Shown: one piece after another, positions 32,280 to 44,809 of the stretch
Layout: each line of letters begins with the position of its first letter
How positions within the stretch are numbered: position 1 is the stretch's first letter
Origin: Adiantum capillus-veneris
Taxonomy: Eukaryota > Streptophyta > Polypodiopsida > Polypodiales > Pteridaceae
Length of the DNA stretch: 64,000 nt
Direction: 5' to 3'
Assembly: GCA_014529385.2 (NCBI GenBank)
Contig: CM043945.1
Location: 97,506,612 to 97,570,611 of the forward strand
The notes under the pieces: generated by a model
Told to the model about the DNA's origin: nothing
The model's input: only the letters and a program-made list of their open reading frames with translations
The model's database searches: none
Translations under genes and position numbers: made by a program

Positions 32280-33342
32280 CTCCCCATTCAAGCCAAGATA
32301 ATCGATTACAAGCCATCAAAATGGCAGCACCTTTACAATATTTCCCAGAATTAAGTGTTTGAGAAAGGCTCATCAAGTAATTTAATCATTCCTTCCTATG
32401 AATTTTATTTCGAGAGGTATAGCACCATATGGTGACAGATGCACAGGATAGCCCCTATATTCCTAGCCTTTACAGTTCCTTTTTAAGAAACCAAGTCGAA
32501 CAAATTTCCTAAATTAAATTCACATCATCCTCCCTGAGTAGAACCTTCTCATCCAACTATTGGCATCAGGCCATACCCGGATTATGGCCGATTTCCAATA
32601 AGATACCGCGGGTACTTCGCCCGGCCGGGCAAAAACAAAACAAACCCATTCATCCCTTATCCCTCGGGCATGAATGACCTAGGTATAACAACTTGTCGGT
32701 TACGCTATCCTAGCCAAAAAGGGTCAATCTACGACAAGTTCCCCAAGAGAATCCTCTCAATGGGCCGGCCTTTCAATCAAATTGACCCCAAGAAAATCCA
32801 TCTTGGTTCCCGGTCATTTCCAGACAATCTTCAAAACTCCTAGTTAAATATATGTTTTGCTATGGGCTATCCCTATCACCTCTCGAGATTCCTTTTTAAC
32901 TCCTAGTTGGTAATTTCCAGGTTCATTCATTTATCAACCTTAATTCCTACTTTCATTAATTATCTACTAGCCAAGTTTATTTAGAAAATACAACGAATTT
33001 TTGCCATAGGCATTTGATAGTTAATGTCTCTTCGGAAATGCCAACTTTTTTAAGTTCAATCCCCGTTTTTTCGATTCCTAGGTTTTTGCAATTCTTTGCC
33101 ATCCATGGGGTATCAAGCTTGTAGAGTTTTCGGTTCAAACAACACGGAGATCAATTCCGCGAAGTTATCCCCTATCTCCCCCATCCCGTATTTGCAAACA
33201 AACTTGAAATTGAAAACTTTAGAAATACTCTTCAGTACAAAAATTTGAACTACTTCTATCAAACTTAGACAACTACTCTTTTCTTATGGTACCTAGCTTT
33301 CCATTTTAGGAAGCTAGAGGTCATCCTATAATTTATGAGTTT
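32280..33342 (-). other. E3 3' region, unassigned
   Basis: No coding domain recognised between the LTR and the tandem array. Confidence 0.45.
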
Positions 33343-34075
33343 TCGAGCTTTCCATTAAAGCTTAAACCTAAAATACAAGGTAGTCACTAAAGCTTACAGC
33401 TAAGTGCAAAGTTACCATTAATGCTTAGCTTAAGAGTGTAAATCTACCTTTAAAACTTAACTTAATGATGTATAGATACGCTTAGCACTTAACCTAATTG
33501 CGAGGTTTTCATTAAAGCTTAAACCTAAAAATGCGAGGTAGTCACTAAAGCTTACACCTAAGTGCAAAGTTACCATTAAAGCTTAGCTTACGAGAGTAAA
33601 TCTACCTTTGAAGCTTAACTTATGATGCATACATACTCTTATCACTTGACCCTAATTGCAAGGTTTCCATTAAAGCTTAAAACCTAAAAAAACAACCTAA
33701 GTGCAAAGTTACCATTAAAGCTTAGCTTACGAGAGTAAATATACCATTGAAGCTTAACTTTATGATGCATAGATACTCTTATCACTTGACCCTAATTGCA
33801 AGGTTTCCATTAAAGCTTAAACCTAAAAATACAAGGTAGTCACTAAAGCTTACACCTAAGTGCAAAGTTACCATTAAAGTTTACCTTACAAGAGTAAATC
33901 TACCTTTAAAGCTTAACTTTATGATGCATAGATACTCTTATCACTTGACCCTAATTGCAAGGTTTCCATTAAAGCTTAAACCTAAAAATACAAGGTAGTC
34001 ACTAAAGCTTACACCTAAGTGCAAAGTTACCATTAAAGCTTAGCTTACAAGAGTAAATCTACCTTAGAGAGGAGC
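33343..34075. repeat. Tandem array, about 158-bp monomer, 4.5 copies
   Basis: Monomers begin at CATTAAAGCTTAAACCTAAA near 33353, 33510, 33668, 33808 and 33967. The third is about 18 bp shorter by an internal deletion. Each monomer contains several AAGCTTA-type subrepeats (CACTAAAGCTTACACC, CATTAAAGCTTAGC). It lies between the E3 integrase and 3' LTR, the place where plant gypsy elements are known to accumulate satellite-seeding repeats. Confidence 0.92.
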
Positions 34076-34257
34076 TTCTTCACAAAACCCTCAAGGGTTT
34101 GGCCTTCAAGAGAGGGAGAGAGCAAGAGCAAGGTTTAATGGAAACCTTGATTTACTTAAGGATAGTCTTGAGCATGGCAAGTATGCAAGTATCTTAGCAA
34201 TATATGTGTGTATAAATACAAAGGAGAGGGGGTGTTTATATAGGAAATGGTGGGTGG

Positions 34258-34430
34258 AATTCTCTTCTCAATTCCTATTGGATCCCAATTCTCTTTTCAA
34301 TTCCTATTAGATCCCAAATTCTCTTCTCAAATGCTATTGGACCCTATTTCTCTTCTCAAATGCTATTGGACCCTGATTCTCTTCTTAATTCCTATTGCAC
34401 CCCAATTTTCTTCTTAGTTCTTATCTCTTA
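34258..34430. repeat. Tandem array, about 33-bp monomer, 5 copies
   Basis: Repeats of AATTCTCTTCTCAATTCCTA followed by TTGGATCCC, with variants CAAATGCTATTGGACCC. Confidence 0.9.
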
Positions 34431-35472
34431 ACTTTATCTTTCAATCAAGTTAGTCCCTTTTTCTCCTAGTTTCCGATCTAGATCAGTTCCCACGCGGATC
34501 TTCACGAAGAAGTATAAAAATAATCTTAATCTTTTTGGAAAAATATAGGGACGACGTAATTTCTTATCATTCTGGGGTAAAGTCTCGTTGTCCGCATGAC
34601 TTCTTTGTCGGTCTTGCCTTTTCTAAATTATTTTCTAGGTTGGAAAAAGTTTTGAATGGCTCTAGGGTTTAGGGAGGGACCTTAAAAACTCCCCAACAAA
34701 AAGAAAGAGTTGTCCTCAGCTCGGGACATGCTTTAGAGAGTAGACCGAGTCAATCTTTCGTCAACTTATGATTGAAGATGTTCAGTAACTTTAGGGTATT
34801 TAGATTAAAGGGAAGTGAAATTGGTATGGACCTTGAATAATACACTTTTTCTTCCATTTTTAGTGCTGACTCCAAAGTCTGAATCATAAAGAAGACTTAA
34901 TGACTCGGGGTTACTTTAATTACTGAGTGTGATCTTATTCAACTAGGTATTTTTCCTTTGGTGTGATCGGATTGTGTTTCTCTTGTGAGGTTTGAAGATA
35001 ATTTCTTCATTTCGCTCTCTATCTAGTCTCAATATGCTTTGTAAAAATATTACCATTCTTACCTAGACTTTAACCTTTTCCGTTTTAAGCGTTGACTCAT
35101 TTCACAATTAATATCATCCAACAAATACCATGTTCTTGACAGTTAAAGGATTTTATACTGATCTTTCAATTAAATCTTACAACATCTCCTCCCGTGTGTA
35201 TCCAATTTTATTTCCTCCATCCTTTTCTCTCTCTTTTATCTATAGTTACTATCTCATCTTTCATTTGGTAATCAGATATTCCATGTATCATAACAATTAG
35301 ACTTATAAAACACCATAGACGATTTGAATCTCAAAAGAATTGACTGACTAGAGATGCTTGAATTCCATAAATATGATGATTGATTACATTCGCATAAAAA
35401 TTACATCAAAAGTGCCATCGATATCTTGAAGAATAATTATAAGTTGTTCTGAAGAACCAACCAAAAATATGA
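34431..35472 (-). other. E3 3' region between integrase and tandem arrays
   Basis: No domain seen. ACAAAAAGAAAGAGTTGTCC at 34696 recurs with changes near 36496 beyond the integrase, so a short duplicated block brackets the integrase relic. Confidence 0.4.
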
Positions 35473-36330
35473 TCAAGGGTTTGGACAAAAGTGAGATATT
35501 GATTTTATTTCAAAAGTTCCACAATATCTGAATGCAAGCTTACAAAATTTTCCTAGCTTTAAGGAGCTGCGTTTGGGTTTGACTCTGAGGAAAACTTGTT
35601 CACCTTTGCTAAAGCTTCTAGCGGAGCGGTGAAGATCAGCATATCTCTTCTTCGTATCACTAGCTCTCTTTAGGTTGTCTCTAATGACTAGAAGTTGATG
35701 ATTTATCTCTTCTAGGGTAGACTTAGCGGCAGGAACAGGAAGAGCTGGGTCGGCTAATCGAAGAGGGACTAAACATTCCTGACCATAGAAGGATTTAAAG
35801 GGTGACATTCCGAGACTGCGATGGTGAGAAGAGTTATAAGCAAACTCAACTAGGGGAAGAAACTTGATCCATTACTAGGGCTCTTGGTTGCAGTATGCTC
35901 GAAGCATATCTTCAATGCCTTGATTCCCTCGCTCAGTTTGACCATTAGTCTTCGGATGATAAGCTGAGCTGAGATTCAGTTGGGTATCCGGAGATCGAAA
36001 CATAGCTTGCCAAAACTTAGAAGTAAATTTGGTATCCCGATCACTGATGATTCTTGTAGGGATTCCATGTAATCTTACTACCTCTTTGAAAAAATACTTG
36101 GGCTATGTCGATGGTGGTGGCTGTCTGCTTGACTGAAATTAGATGAGCCACCTTAGTGAGCTTATCTACTATGACAAAAAATAGAATCATAGTTTCCAGT
36201 TGTCTTTGGAAGACCAGTGACAAAGTCCATACTCAGACATTCCTACTTCATCTGAGGAATATCTAGGGGTTGAAGCTTTCTAGGTAGTAAAGAAACCATC
36301 TACTAAGGTATAGTCAGGTAAGTGTTCCGT
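35473..36330 (-). pseudogene. E3 integrase core and C-terminal region
   Basis: Readable across frames from 36330 downward: SMDFVTGLPKTTGNYDSI (first catalytic Asp), DKLTKVAHLI, then IISDRDTKFTS (second Asp) and NGQTERGNQ with the catalytic Glu intact. It ends with MSPFKSFYGQECLVPL and a basic GEQVFLRVKPKRSSL tail, as in chromovirus-type gypsy integrases. Frame breaks near 36223 and 35870. There is no upstream RT, RNase H or zinc-binding HHCC part, so pol is truncated. Confidence 0.88.
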
Positions 36331-36479
36331 TAGGTTCTGAGCTTGAATCTCTTGTAGAAGTGGTCTAAAATAGGGTCTACCTGAATTTCTTGTTGAACTT
36401 CCTCGGGTAAATAAGAGCTAAGGAGTGAATTAGTCAGGGTTGATGAGGACATGACTGCTGGTCAAGAGTCTTTGAGTCT

Positions 36480-38253
36480 ATCAAAGGCAGCATCTCCCCC
36501 CAACAAAAAAAAAGAAAGAGCTATCCTCAACTCGAATAAAATACGTAATTGATGAAGCTTCTTGGATACGTCTTGCTTTCAACTTGACTTCTCTCTTACA
36601 CTTCTTCATCCCCAAAAATATGCTAATATAATATGGGAGTCATGGAAAATATTTCTTAATAAGCCATCTTCTTGAATAAGTCATTGCGTTTGTGGCTTCT
36701 TTGATACGCTACTACTTCTTCTTTATAAGCTGTTGGTAATCTCTTCTTTATTAACACTTGTTATCCTCTTATTTTTGCGATCTTCACTCTCTTGTAACCT
36801 AGTCATTTTCTTATCTGATGGCGTCTTGGCAAGAAGACTTGGTTCTTCTTGTATGCATCTCTCACTTGCAAAGTGCAGATGGGGCAGTTAAAAGACAGTT
36901 CTTAGAGCGATACAAGGATCTCCTCTTTCCATATCGTCGGCCAGACGATATGGAAGGCATGGCGATATCTCACAAGAGTGATTCTCTGGGGTAGAGACCA
37001 TTTCCGGAACAATACCCGACTTGCTATGGTTAAAGAGGCTTTGGGACTTGGCCCTCGATACTGCTGCGTCAAAAGGACACGAGATCCTGGGTTCTCCGCA
37101 AGGTTGTTCTTGCTTGTGCAGCTCATCCCCCATTCCAAGATTTGTCTCGATACCAGCTGGAGTCTTTCTCTTAGAGGTCCCTTTCTTTTCTCAGTTCATA
37201 CCCGATAAATTGCTCAAGCTATTTCTCGTAGAAGCATTCCAGAGGGTGAGCGTCCTAACATGTGCGGCGCTTGCGATACTTGGTTATGTGACCATATATT
37301 AGAGGATCTTCATGAGTTGTAAACTTTCTTGCTTCTCTATGTAACTGCTTCCTGTCTCCCTTGTAATCCTTTTTGGCTTTAATTGAAGAAATAACCCTTT
37401 TTTGAAAAAAATTTGAGTATTGTCCGTACTTCCTTTTCTTCAAATGTCAGTCTCTCTTCTTCAATTGCTAATGAGTTTTTTTTTTACTTCTCTTTAATGT
37501 GTACTTTTAATTTCTGCAAATGGTCTTTCGTCTACAATAGTTTTGAGTAAAGATTTCCACTTTAAAGTTCTTGGCTAACTCATAAGTTTGCTTTCTTATT
37601 CTTCTCAAGTCTTTGAATGATCCGCAAAATTTGTGAGCTTATCTCTTGCACTTTCCCATCTTTAAGGGATTTCTTTTGGTCGGACTTAGAAAAACACTTG
37701 GTCATCAGTTGCACTCTTAAGATTCTTTCTTATGACTTGCAATTTGGCAATCCAATTCTTCACTTGATCAAAAAAATCCTTTTGTCTCAAGATTATCTTG
37801 GTACGATTTACAGTAATCTTGAATTCTCATGAAGTCCTAACAATAGAAAACTTGGAAAATCCGCAACTCTTGTGCTCAAAAGACTTCTTCAATTCATTGG
37901 ATAAGTACTTAATTTTTCATAGTATTGATGTAAACAAAAATTCCATCCTTGCCATTCCATGTAATCTTTCAATCCTGATAAATTCCAACCTTCATACATC
38001 TCTCATTTATGAGCTTCCTAAAATGTTCCAGCACAGCGAGCCTTTTCTCTAGCATCGCAGTTTCCATCCTCTCGTACATAATCTGCTAAATTTATTATGG
38101 CAGATCCCAAGCCATCTTGAAAATTTTTGAATAATTTATTGGAACATCAAGACTTCATTTTGTAATATATTATTGAAATTTGGGTGTAAAATAGACTGAG
38201 TGTTTTTCCCTCATGCATTAATCCAAAATTCCAAGGTCCAAGATTCAAAATTA
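36480..38253. other. E3 internal region without recognisable genes
   Basis: In the position where gag and RT should be, I see only AT-rich sequence. Plus- and minus-strand frames at 36888-37302 resemble no known domain. Probably replaced or decayed element DNA. Confidence 0.4.
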
Positions 38254-38266
38254 GGCTCTGATACCA
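38254..38266 (-). promoter_or_regulatory. E3 primer-binding site (initiator Met tRNA)
   Basis: Minus-strand TGGTATCAGAGCC, one base after the 5' LTR. Confidence 0.92.
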
Positions 38267-38267
38267 C

Positions 38268-39027
38268 TTGTGAGGGCCATACCCAGACTCGACCCTACTC
38301 AGCTCCCTCAGTTCTCCAAACCGTTCCAGGGAATGACGTAGATCTATTTGTAGGTATCCCTCCCACTTGGGACCGACACTCAGAAGGACTCCGGCCTATC
38401 TCGAATGCCAACCCAAGGGGGTATATCCCTTCATTCAATGATCCTATCTGCTTCTCATAATCAATCTGTCCTTGACAGTTTTTCGCACCCAAAATTGTGG
38501 TCCTTAGTCTTGATTCTCTTGATCTTTAACTTGAGGATCTGCTCTTGCTTTCTTGTTCTCCCTTGGTTCATGGCGATAACCCCTTTTTCTTGACAAGTAG
38601 GCACAGCAGTTATCACTTTTTCCTAAGAAGAGGGATCTTGTAATCCTACCTGGTCTCACTCGTCCCCGATTACCCATTTTTATCCCACGTAGTCCTAGCG
38701 TTTAACATAAAATATTTAAATCAACATCCGGCCATCTGACCCTCCGGATCCACCCACCCACCGAACCATTTCATGAAAATCCCTTCCCAAGGTAGTACGT
38801 AACTACTACGAAATCAGGAAGACAACAGTCTATCAGACATCATCAAACAACAAGCGGCATGCAATCTATTGCATACCCTTGTTCAGAGAAATTCATCTGG
38901 TTGTTCCCACCATATCTTTATTTGGAAACTTTTAATTCATTTTCTTTCCTTTATCTGCTATAATTAGCTTGTAACTAGTTTTATTACTAATCATGCAACA
39001 CATTTAGTTTCAACCAATTCATCTTGC
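38268..39027 (-). repeat. E3 5' LTR
   Basis: About 760 bp, pairs with 31525-32279; TSD AAGGA follows at 39028. Confidence 0.88.
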
Positions 39028-39032
39028 AAGGA

Positions 39033-40499
39033 ATGGGTGCCCTTTTTTCACCCTTAGGTGATCTTGAGACAAGAAGAGTACTGGTCATGGTTATTATGGA
39101 CAATGTTTTGATTGATAGTACCCTGTCTTAAGTTTAAAGATGTCTTTTTTCTAAAAGAATGCTTTCAATGCTGTCTTTAATAATTGATTGAAGGAATTAC
39201 TGTGACGAAAAGTTAAAAGAAACTATTATTTTAAGTGTTAAAACAATGTGATAGTAATTAGAAAACAAAAGAATCATGTGTGAGTGCGGGGTGGTAAGTG
39301 GGGATTGACTAAGGTTATCAATCATGGACGGGTGGACCTGATTAGTCAAGTAACTATCCATCCCTACGCACTAAAACGTTTAGACAACTTCTTTACTTGG
39401 AAGAGGAGTCCACCAGCGGCTGTGCCCTCACATCTGTTAGGGTGAAAAAAGCATTGGTTGAGGATACCTTAGCCCAATTTGTGGAAGTTATAGGGCCGAA
39501 ATAGTTTTTTTGGACTTTTGATACGTTGTCAAGTTTTCGTTGCGAGACAGGAATAGGTCTTCTTCTAAAGCTATAGACCCAACCCATTGTCAATGGTAAA
39601 GGTCTATTCCTTGGATTTTTCTTGTTTAAGTCTTGGACCTAGAGAAAAGTTTAAGGTATTAGGTTGAAATAAGTGATCTCTGACAAATTCAAATTAAAGA
39701 CGTATTTAATTGAAAAGATGGAGAGAAAGAAAGAGAGAGAATTATCCCCATCTTTGCAGGAAGATTTCCATCCGGCCTACTGCAAATCCATGGATTTCAA
39801 TGCTAGGTTTATGAGAGCTTGCCTTTCCCGACACTATTCAATGCGAAAAAGCGTGATGAAATGGCTAGATAAGAGGTTTTCTCCTTCCACTTGGAGGATC
39901 AGCTCGTCAGGATCTAGTGGAATTTTCTTCATTGATGTGGGAGAGTTAGAAGGTTTGGAACTAAATATGAAGAGACGCAAGATGGAGCCCCCTGCTACTA
40001 ATTCTGTCTTGGGCAGGTTCATTACTGCCCCACATAGCACCCCCCCCAGCTTCCAAAATCGATTACTGCTATTTTATTGACTTTGAATGATTAATTTTGG
40101 AAATATCTACAATTTTTAGAACCTTAGGATAAAAAGTCTTTAGCAGTAATAATTAATGAAACCATTCAATTTTACTTAACTAATTAAATTCATAGTGTAA
40201 CCTTTCAGAGCCCGTAACTTTTCCAGATTTTATCGGAATTCTATTCTGAAAATTTCTAGCCTGGGGTTTGCTGTGCTTAAGATTCCAAAAATACCATTTT
40301 TAATTGCTTTTGAAATAGTGCTTTACTTGTTTGTAAGTCCAATGCTTTCCCCTAAACTTTGAGTTCATTCCTCTGCAGCTAGAAAGGTGGAGACCTTACA
40401 TCATGCAAAGGTCCATTCCATCTAACCATTCCTCATCTGTTTGGCATTTCCTAATGTCGGCCCTCTATTTCCAGAGTGTTGATGGGAATCGGTATCTAT
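39033..40499. other. E2 region downstream of integrase, with a plus-strand ORF 39673-40080
   Basis: The plus-strand frame (135 aa, with SRHYSMRKSVMKWLDKRF and LELNMKRRKMEPP) is antisense to E2. Tat elements such as Grande can carry an antisense ORF here, but this frame shows no recognisable domain and its minus-strand shadow is also open. Otherwise nothing is seen. Confidence 0.3.
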
Positions 40500-41960
40500 T
40501 GATTCTTGAGCGTAGATTTTTGTTTGAGTACCGGAAGCCGAGCTTCCTCTTGGGCTTCATCAATAACCTGCTATCATTTAATCCTCCTTTGCTTGGCTAC
40601 ATGCATTCTTTCTAGCAATTCATTGGTTAGCGGCAAATTGTATTTCTTTAAATGACACCCACTAATCCAATTAGCCATTGGTTCACCATCTAGGGTGGAT
40701 AGCTTTAATTGCTCCACTTGGAGACACATCTTCAATGATAAACACTCCGTTTCTCTTTTTCTTAAACTTGAGAATGTGTTGCTTAAGGGAATAGACTAAA
40801 ACTAAGTCCCCTCTTTTGAATTTTTTTGTAATGAGATGGGAATCAAAAAACTGTTTTTGTTTCCGCTTTTGTGCATAGATGTGAGCTACGGTAGTTAGCC
40901 TTTGCTCATCTAGCTTTTCTAGATCTTCAAGTCTTTCTGACAATTCATGTCCAGTCCACTCAAGATTCTTTGCTACGCTTAGTGTCGGCAATAAAAATTC
41001 TATTGGAAGTATGGCATCAAGACCATAAATAGTAGCATTCAAAGCTGTTTTGAATGAAACTCGCTAAGCCTATAGAGAAGCACGGAGATTCATTTCCCAG
41101 TCTGTCCTTCTTGAAATAACCACTTTAGTTGATATCGAGCTAAGAATTTTGTTCGTATGCTTAGCTTGTCCGTTTGCCTGTGTGGGTGATAGGGACCTGA
41201 TTTGTTATGGATGACCATAAACTCATTAAGAAAATACTCGATTACCTCATTGAGGAAATGAGTTCCCCGATCATCACTGACAATTCCTATTGGCAGTCCA
41301 TATCTCGTGAATAAATACTCATATAAGAATGCGGAAGTGATTTTGGCATCATTCTTTTGAGTTTCTTTAGCCTCGGCCCACTTGGACAAATAGTTCGTAG
41401 CTACAATGATATATTAAGCTTGGGTTCTATAAGCACGTGGCTGTATCGGCCCAACAAAGTCTATACCCCATTTTGCGAAAGCTCTAGCCCCCATCATTGG
41501 TCTTAAGGGCATGCTATCTACACGTGTTGGCATTTTTTCTCGTTGACAAACATCACAACTTCGAACATATTCTCCGGCATCTACAAAAAGTGTTGGCCAC
41601 CATATGCTTGCCATCAACATTGCTCTTGCGGTGGTTTCACTTGAAAAGTGACCTCCAGCTAATCCAGCATGTCCTTGTTCTATAATCGGAATATATTCGT
41701 CTTCATTTGCACAAAGACGCAAATGTTGATCTTTACCTCTCCGATACAATTGGTTCCCAAGAAGAGCATAGTCTCTTGCTTTAGTTTCAATTCCTCTTTG
41801 ACGACGTTTACTCATATCCTCAGGAAATGTTCGACTTGATAAGTAAATAACTAGATAGTTACTCCACTTAGGAATATGTGACATTTGAAACAATGTTACG
41901 TGAGGTATGGGTGTCTGTTTTTGACATTGAGGACATCCTTTATGAAAGAGCAAACATCAC
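40500..41960 (-). pseudogene. E2 integrase
   Basis: From 41953: HHCC zinc domain (GHAGLAGGHFSS ... SCDVCQRE), then the core with WGIDFVGPIQP (first Asp), the SKWAEAKET block, and IVSDDRGTHF (second Asp). The Glu motif, usually ANGQAE, reads ANGQAK after a frameshift (codon 41160-41162), so the catalytic Glu is Lys. The C-terminal part has FKRGDLVLVYS (40683-41042) and ends with LTNELLERMHVAKQRR and TGA at 40574; a little more tail (DEAQEEARLP) is readable to about 40500. Several frame breaks. Confidence 0.88.
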
Positions 41961-42108
41961 TCCTCATAGTCGGCCAAAATACTCCAAATCTCAAAATTCG
42001 CTACATAGTTTGGTCTTTTGCAAAGTGAAGTCCTACTATGGTAATATGTGCTTGACTTAGGTACTGGTTTTTCTCTTCAAGATTAATGCATAAGAGCAAT
42101 ATTCCATC

Positions 42109-43941
42109 TCAATTTCTTTTGTATAGCCTACAGCCTAGTAATTGATACATAGTCGATTGCTCGATTAATCCAATTGTAATAGGAACTGGTATTTGTGAAT
42201 CCACTTGAGCTATGGTCATCAATGATACCATGTTCTCTGACCATCGAGGTATCATTTCCACGGAGAACAAATAGGCATCTGGTAGATCATCGTCTATCCC
42301 TTTAGGTGATTCTCCTGAAACAATCCTTGACAAAAGATCTGCTCTTTGATGTGTAATGCCCTTTTTTACAACCACAATGAAATCAAATTCTAGAAGAATG
42401 ATGGACCATCTCACTATTCTTCTTGTGCTGCATGGCTTGTTGACCAAGTACAACAAAGCTTGGTGGTCCACAAAGAACACAAACTTGTTGGCTAATAGGT
42501 AATGTCTATACTTTTTAACGGCATAGATCATTCCGAATCCTTCCCTTTCTGTGGTAGTGTAATTATTTTCTACCATGTTCAAATGCCGGTTAGCATAAGA
42601 AATAGGAAAGTCAATTTTTCTATCTCCTGGTTGAGCTAGTATACAACCGATAGAAAAATTGGAAGCATCTACATGTATGTGGGATATCTTATTCCAATCT
42701 GGTGCTTTCAATATTGGAGCTGAAGTGAGAGCTTGTTTAAGCTTCATGAAGAATTCTTCACATGCCTCGGTCCACTCAAAGTGTGTAATCAAGCTATACA
42801 TGGATTTTGCAATTATAGCGTACATGTAAATGAACCGTCTCTAATATCCACAATGCCCCATGAAGGCTTGAACCCCCTTGACTGTTGTTGGTCTAGGAAA
42901 ATCAGCAATAACATGAATTTTATCCATATCTCTAGCATATTTAGACACTATATGTCTAAGAATTTTTCCTTGTCTACCCATGAATGTGCACTTTTCAGGA
43001 TTTAGACAAATCCTATAAAGTCTACATTTTTTGAATACCTTTTTGAGGTGTTCAAAATGATAATCCTGGATTGATGAATGTACGCATAGATCATCCATGT
43101 ATACTTCCAAGAATTTCCTCAGATATTCTTTAAAAGCATGGCTCATCAATCTTTGAAAGGTGGCAGGAGCATTAGTTAACCCAAAAGACATAACCCTATA
43201 GGCAAAAATACCCCATTTCGTTGCAAAAACAGTTTTATGCTGATCTTTTGGGTCAACCAGAAGTTGATTGTATCCCGAAAAGCCATCTAAGAAGCTATAA
43301 GCTTCTTTTTTTGCAACTCGTTCTAACACATGCTCAGTGATTGGAAGAGGAAAAGTAGTCTCTAATGGTAGCTGCATTCACTTTCTTAAGATTGACACCC
43401 ACTCGTAATTTCCCATTCTTCTTTGGTACTATCACAATTGGAGACACCCAATCTGTGTGTTTTTTTTAAAATGAATTTGGCCTCCTTTAGTTTTTCAATG
43501 TATTCTTTGATCTTCCTAGCAAATGTCTCATTATATGTATGGCCTTTGTGTACTTGGTTTTGCATCCTCTCTTATGGGTATGGTATGTTGACAAATTTCT
43601 GGATCAACACCCTTGAGATCCTTGTAAGACCAAGCAAATATATCATGGTATTCTTTTAGTAAGCTTAGTAAAAGCTCTTCTTCTTCCTCTGTTAGGTCAT
43701 TTGCAATGTAGGCTGGCCTAGGTTCTTTCCCTGGTTCAACCAAGTTTATCTTTTTTGCATTCTCAGGCCCTTCGTAGGACTCGCCTTGTTTCTGTAGTTT
43801 TCTAACAGGTTGTTCGACAATGATTTTTTGATCTTGGAGAGTATACTTTTTGTAATGGGATGGAACACTCATTACATACTTACCATCCTCTTCTGTGGTT
43901 TCCCTTTTGGTCGTATATATCTCCTTTAGAGATTTTTTCAA
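42109..43941 (-). pseudogene. E2 reverse transcriptase and RNase H
   Basis: From 43941 a pre-RT segment leads to ICQHTIPIREDAKP, then, frameshifted, SPIVIVPKKNGKLRVGVN, and from 43377 a long open RT block: SFLDGFSGYNQL (first Asp), FGLTNAPATFQRLM and VYMDDLCV (catalytic DD, codons at 43090-43101). RNase H (42109-42825) has HVDASNFSIGCILAQ, ANRHLN, TEREGFGMIYAVKKYRHYL and DHQALLYLV. Block wording (EHVLERVAKKEAYSFLDG) fits Athila/Tat-side gypsy RTs. Breaks at about 43530, 43400 and 42830. Active-site residues survive. Confidence 0.92.
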
Positions 43942-44194
43942 CTCTTGATATTTTTTTTTCCGCTCAACTGTGTCATGGTTGGCTCCCTGCCCTGTTTGTT
44001 TGGCTTTGCTTGAGTATCCTTCCTTGTTTTTCTCGATGTTTTCAACATTTTTGGATTTTCATTTGAAGGATATGGCCAGTGATTTTGTCCTTGACACAAT
44101 CATGTGCATCTATCTGCATCAAGTATTGTGTTCTATTGGAGACTGATGGCATATGTCTTGTTTTCCCGTTTCTGGTGTTTCTTTTTCGTCTATA

Positions 44195-44791
44195 TCATTT
44201 TTGTATTCTCAATTTCTGGTTAGGAAAGTCAAAAAACTTTTCCTCCCCTCCTCTCAAGAGTAGCTTTGCTCTCACATGTTCTTTTTTTGACTCCAAATCT
44301 TCTGAGGTAGCTGAGTATTCATCTAACTCATCTGTTGCATCGTAGTAGAGGTCTGAAAAGACTTGCTGAGCTTTCATCAAGTCCTTGGGTTCCTCCCTTC
44401 CATCTTCAATGTTGAGGGTTGAAATCATTTGGATGGGAATTATGTCGTAGCCCTCCTCATTACAAAATTGAGTAGGCATAGAAGTATTCACACATACATC
44501 CATTGTCGCTAAAATTTGAGTCCACTCAAATGGCTCAAACAAATGCTTTGGAAAGGGTTCAGGTACATAGGCTTCGTCTATGCAATCCCTTTCTAGGATA
44601 CATTCTTCTCGTTTTAAAATCCCATTTTCTGAAGCTCCACACATCCAAATAGGAGTGTCTTTGTTCAACCATGATGGAAGATTAGTTTTAGTCGAAGAGA
44701 CTGAATCAAACTCTTGTATGGGTGTTTTCATGATATCTATATAAGTGTGATCTTTTAGATTGACCCCTGTTATAGATCCCACTTGATTCAA
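44195..44791 (-). CDS. E2 protease-RT spacer (198 aa open frame)
   Basis: An acidic, Pro/Ser-containing open frame between protease and RT, with WLNKDTPIWMCGASENG and YDATDELDEYS. Tat/Ogre-type elements have a spacer, sometimes intronic, between protease and RT. No domain recognised. It is part of the E2 polyprotein by position and strand. Confidence 0.5.
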   Translation of the reverse strand: MNQVGSITGVNLKDHTYIDIMKTPIQEFDSVSSTKTNLPSWLNKDTPIWMCGASENGILKREECILERDCIDEAYVPEPFPKHLFEPFEWTQILATMDVCVNTSMPTQFCNEEGYDIIPIQMISTLNIEDGREEPKDLMKAQQVFSDLYYDATDELDEYSATSEDLESKKEHVRAKLLLRGGEEKFFDFPNQKLRIQK

Positions 44792-44809
44792 GTATAGATA
44801 GTTGTTTCC

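Larger units (their letters stand above)
31525..39027 (-). mobile_element. E3: nested Ty3/gypsy element with satellite-like 3' region
   Basis: LTRs of about 755-760 bp at 31525-32279 and 38268-39027. AAGGA flanks it at 31520-31524 and 39028-39032. An initiator-Met-tRNA primer site is at 38254-38266. Only the integrase core and its C-terminal part are recognisable (35473-36330); gag, protease, RT and RNase H are gone or unreadable. Between integrase and the 3' LTR lie about 3.2 kb containing two tandem-repeat blocks. The integrase tail matches the chromovirus-like type. LTR ends are uncertain by about 2 bp because TG..CA termini are not clean. Confidence 0.85.

Noticed and set aside
33343-34075. 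Regular repeats resembling a CRISPR array
   Set aside because: The whole 158-bp unit is repeated with no unique spacers, and the context is a plant retroelement.
36888-37302. Overlapping frames on both strands within E3
   Set aside because: No domain, both strands equally open; no support for a gene.
38254-38266. tRNA-like 3' end (GGCTCTGATACCA on plus)
   Set aside because: It is the E3 primer-binding site; no tRNA cloverleaf surrounds it.
40403-40615. 70-aa plus-strand frame that first looked like an exon
   Set aside because: The minus strand here reads the integrase tail (LTNELLERMH), so the plus frame is a shadow.
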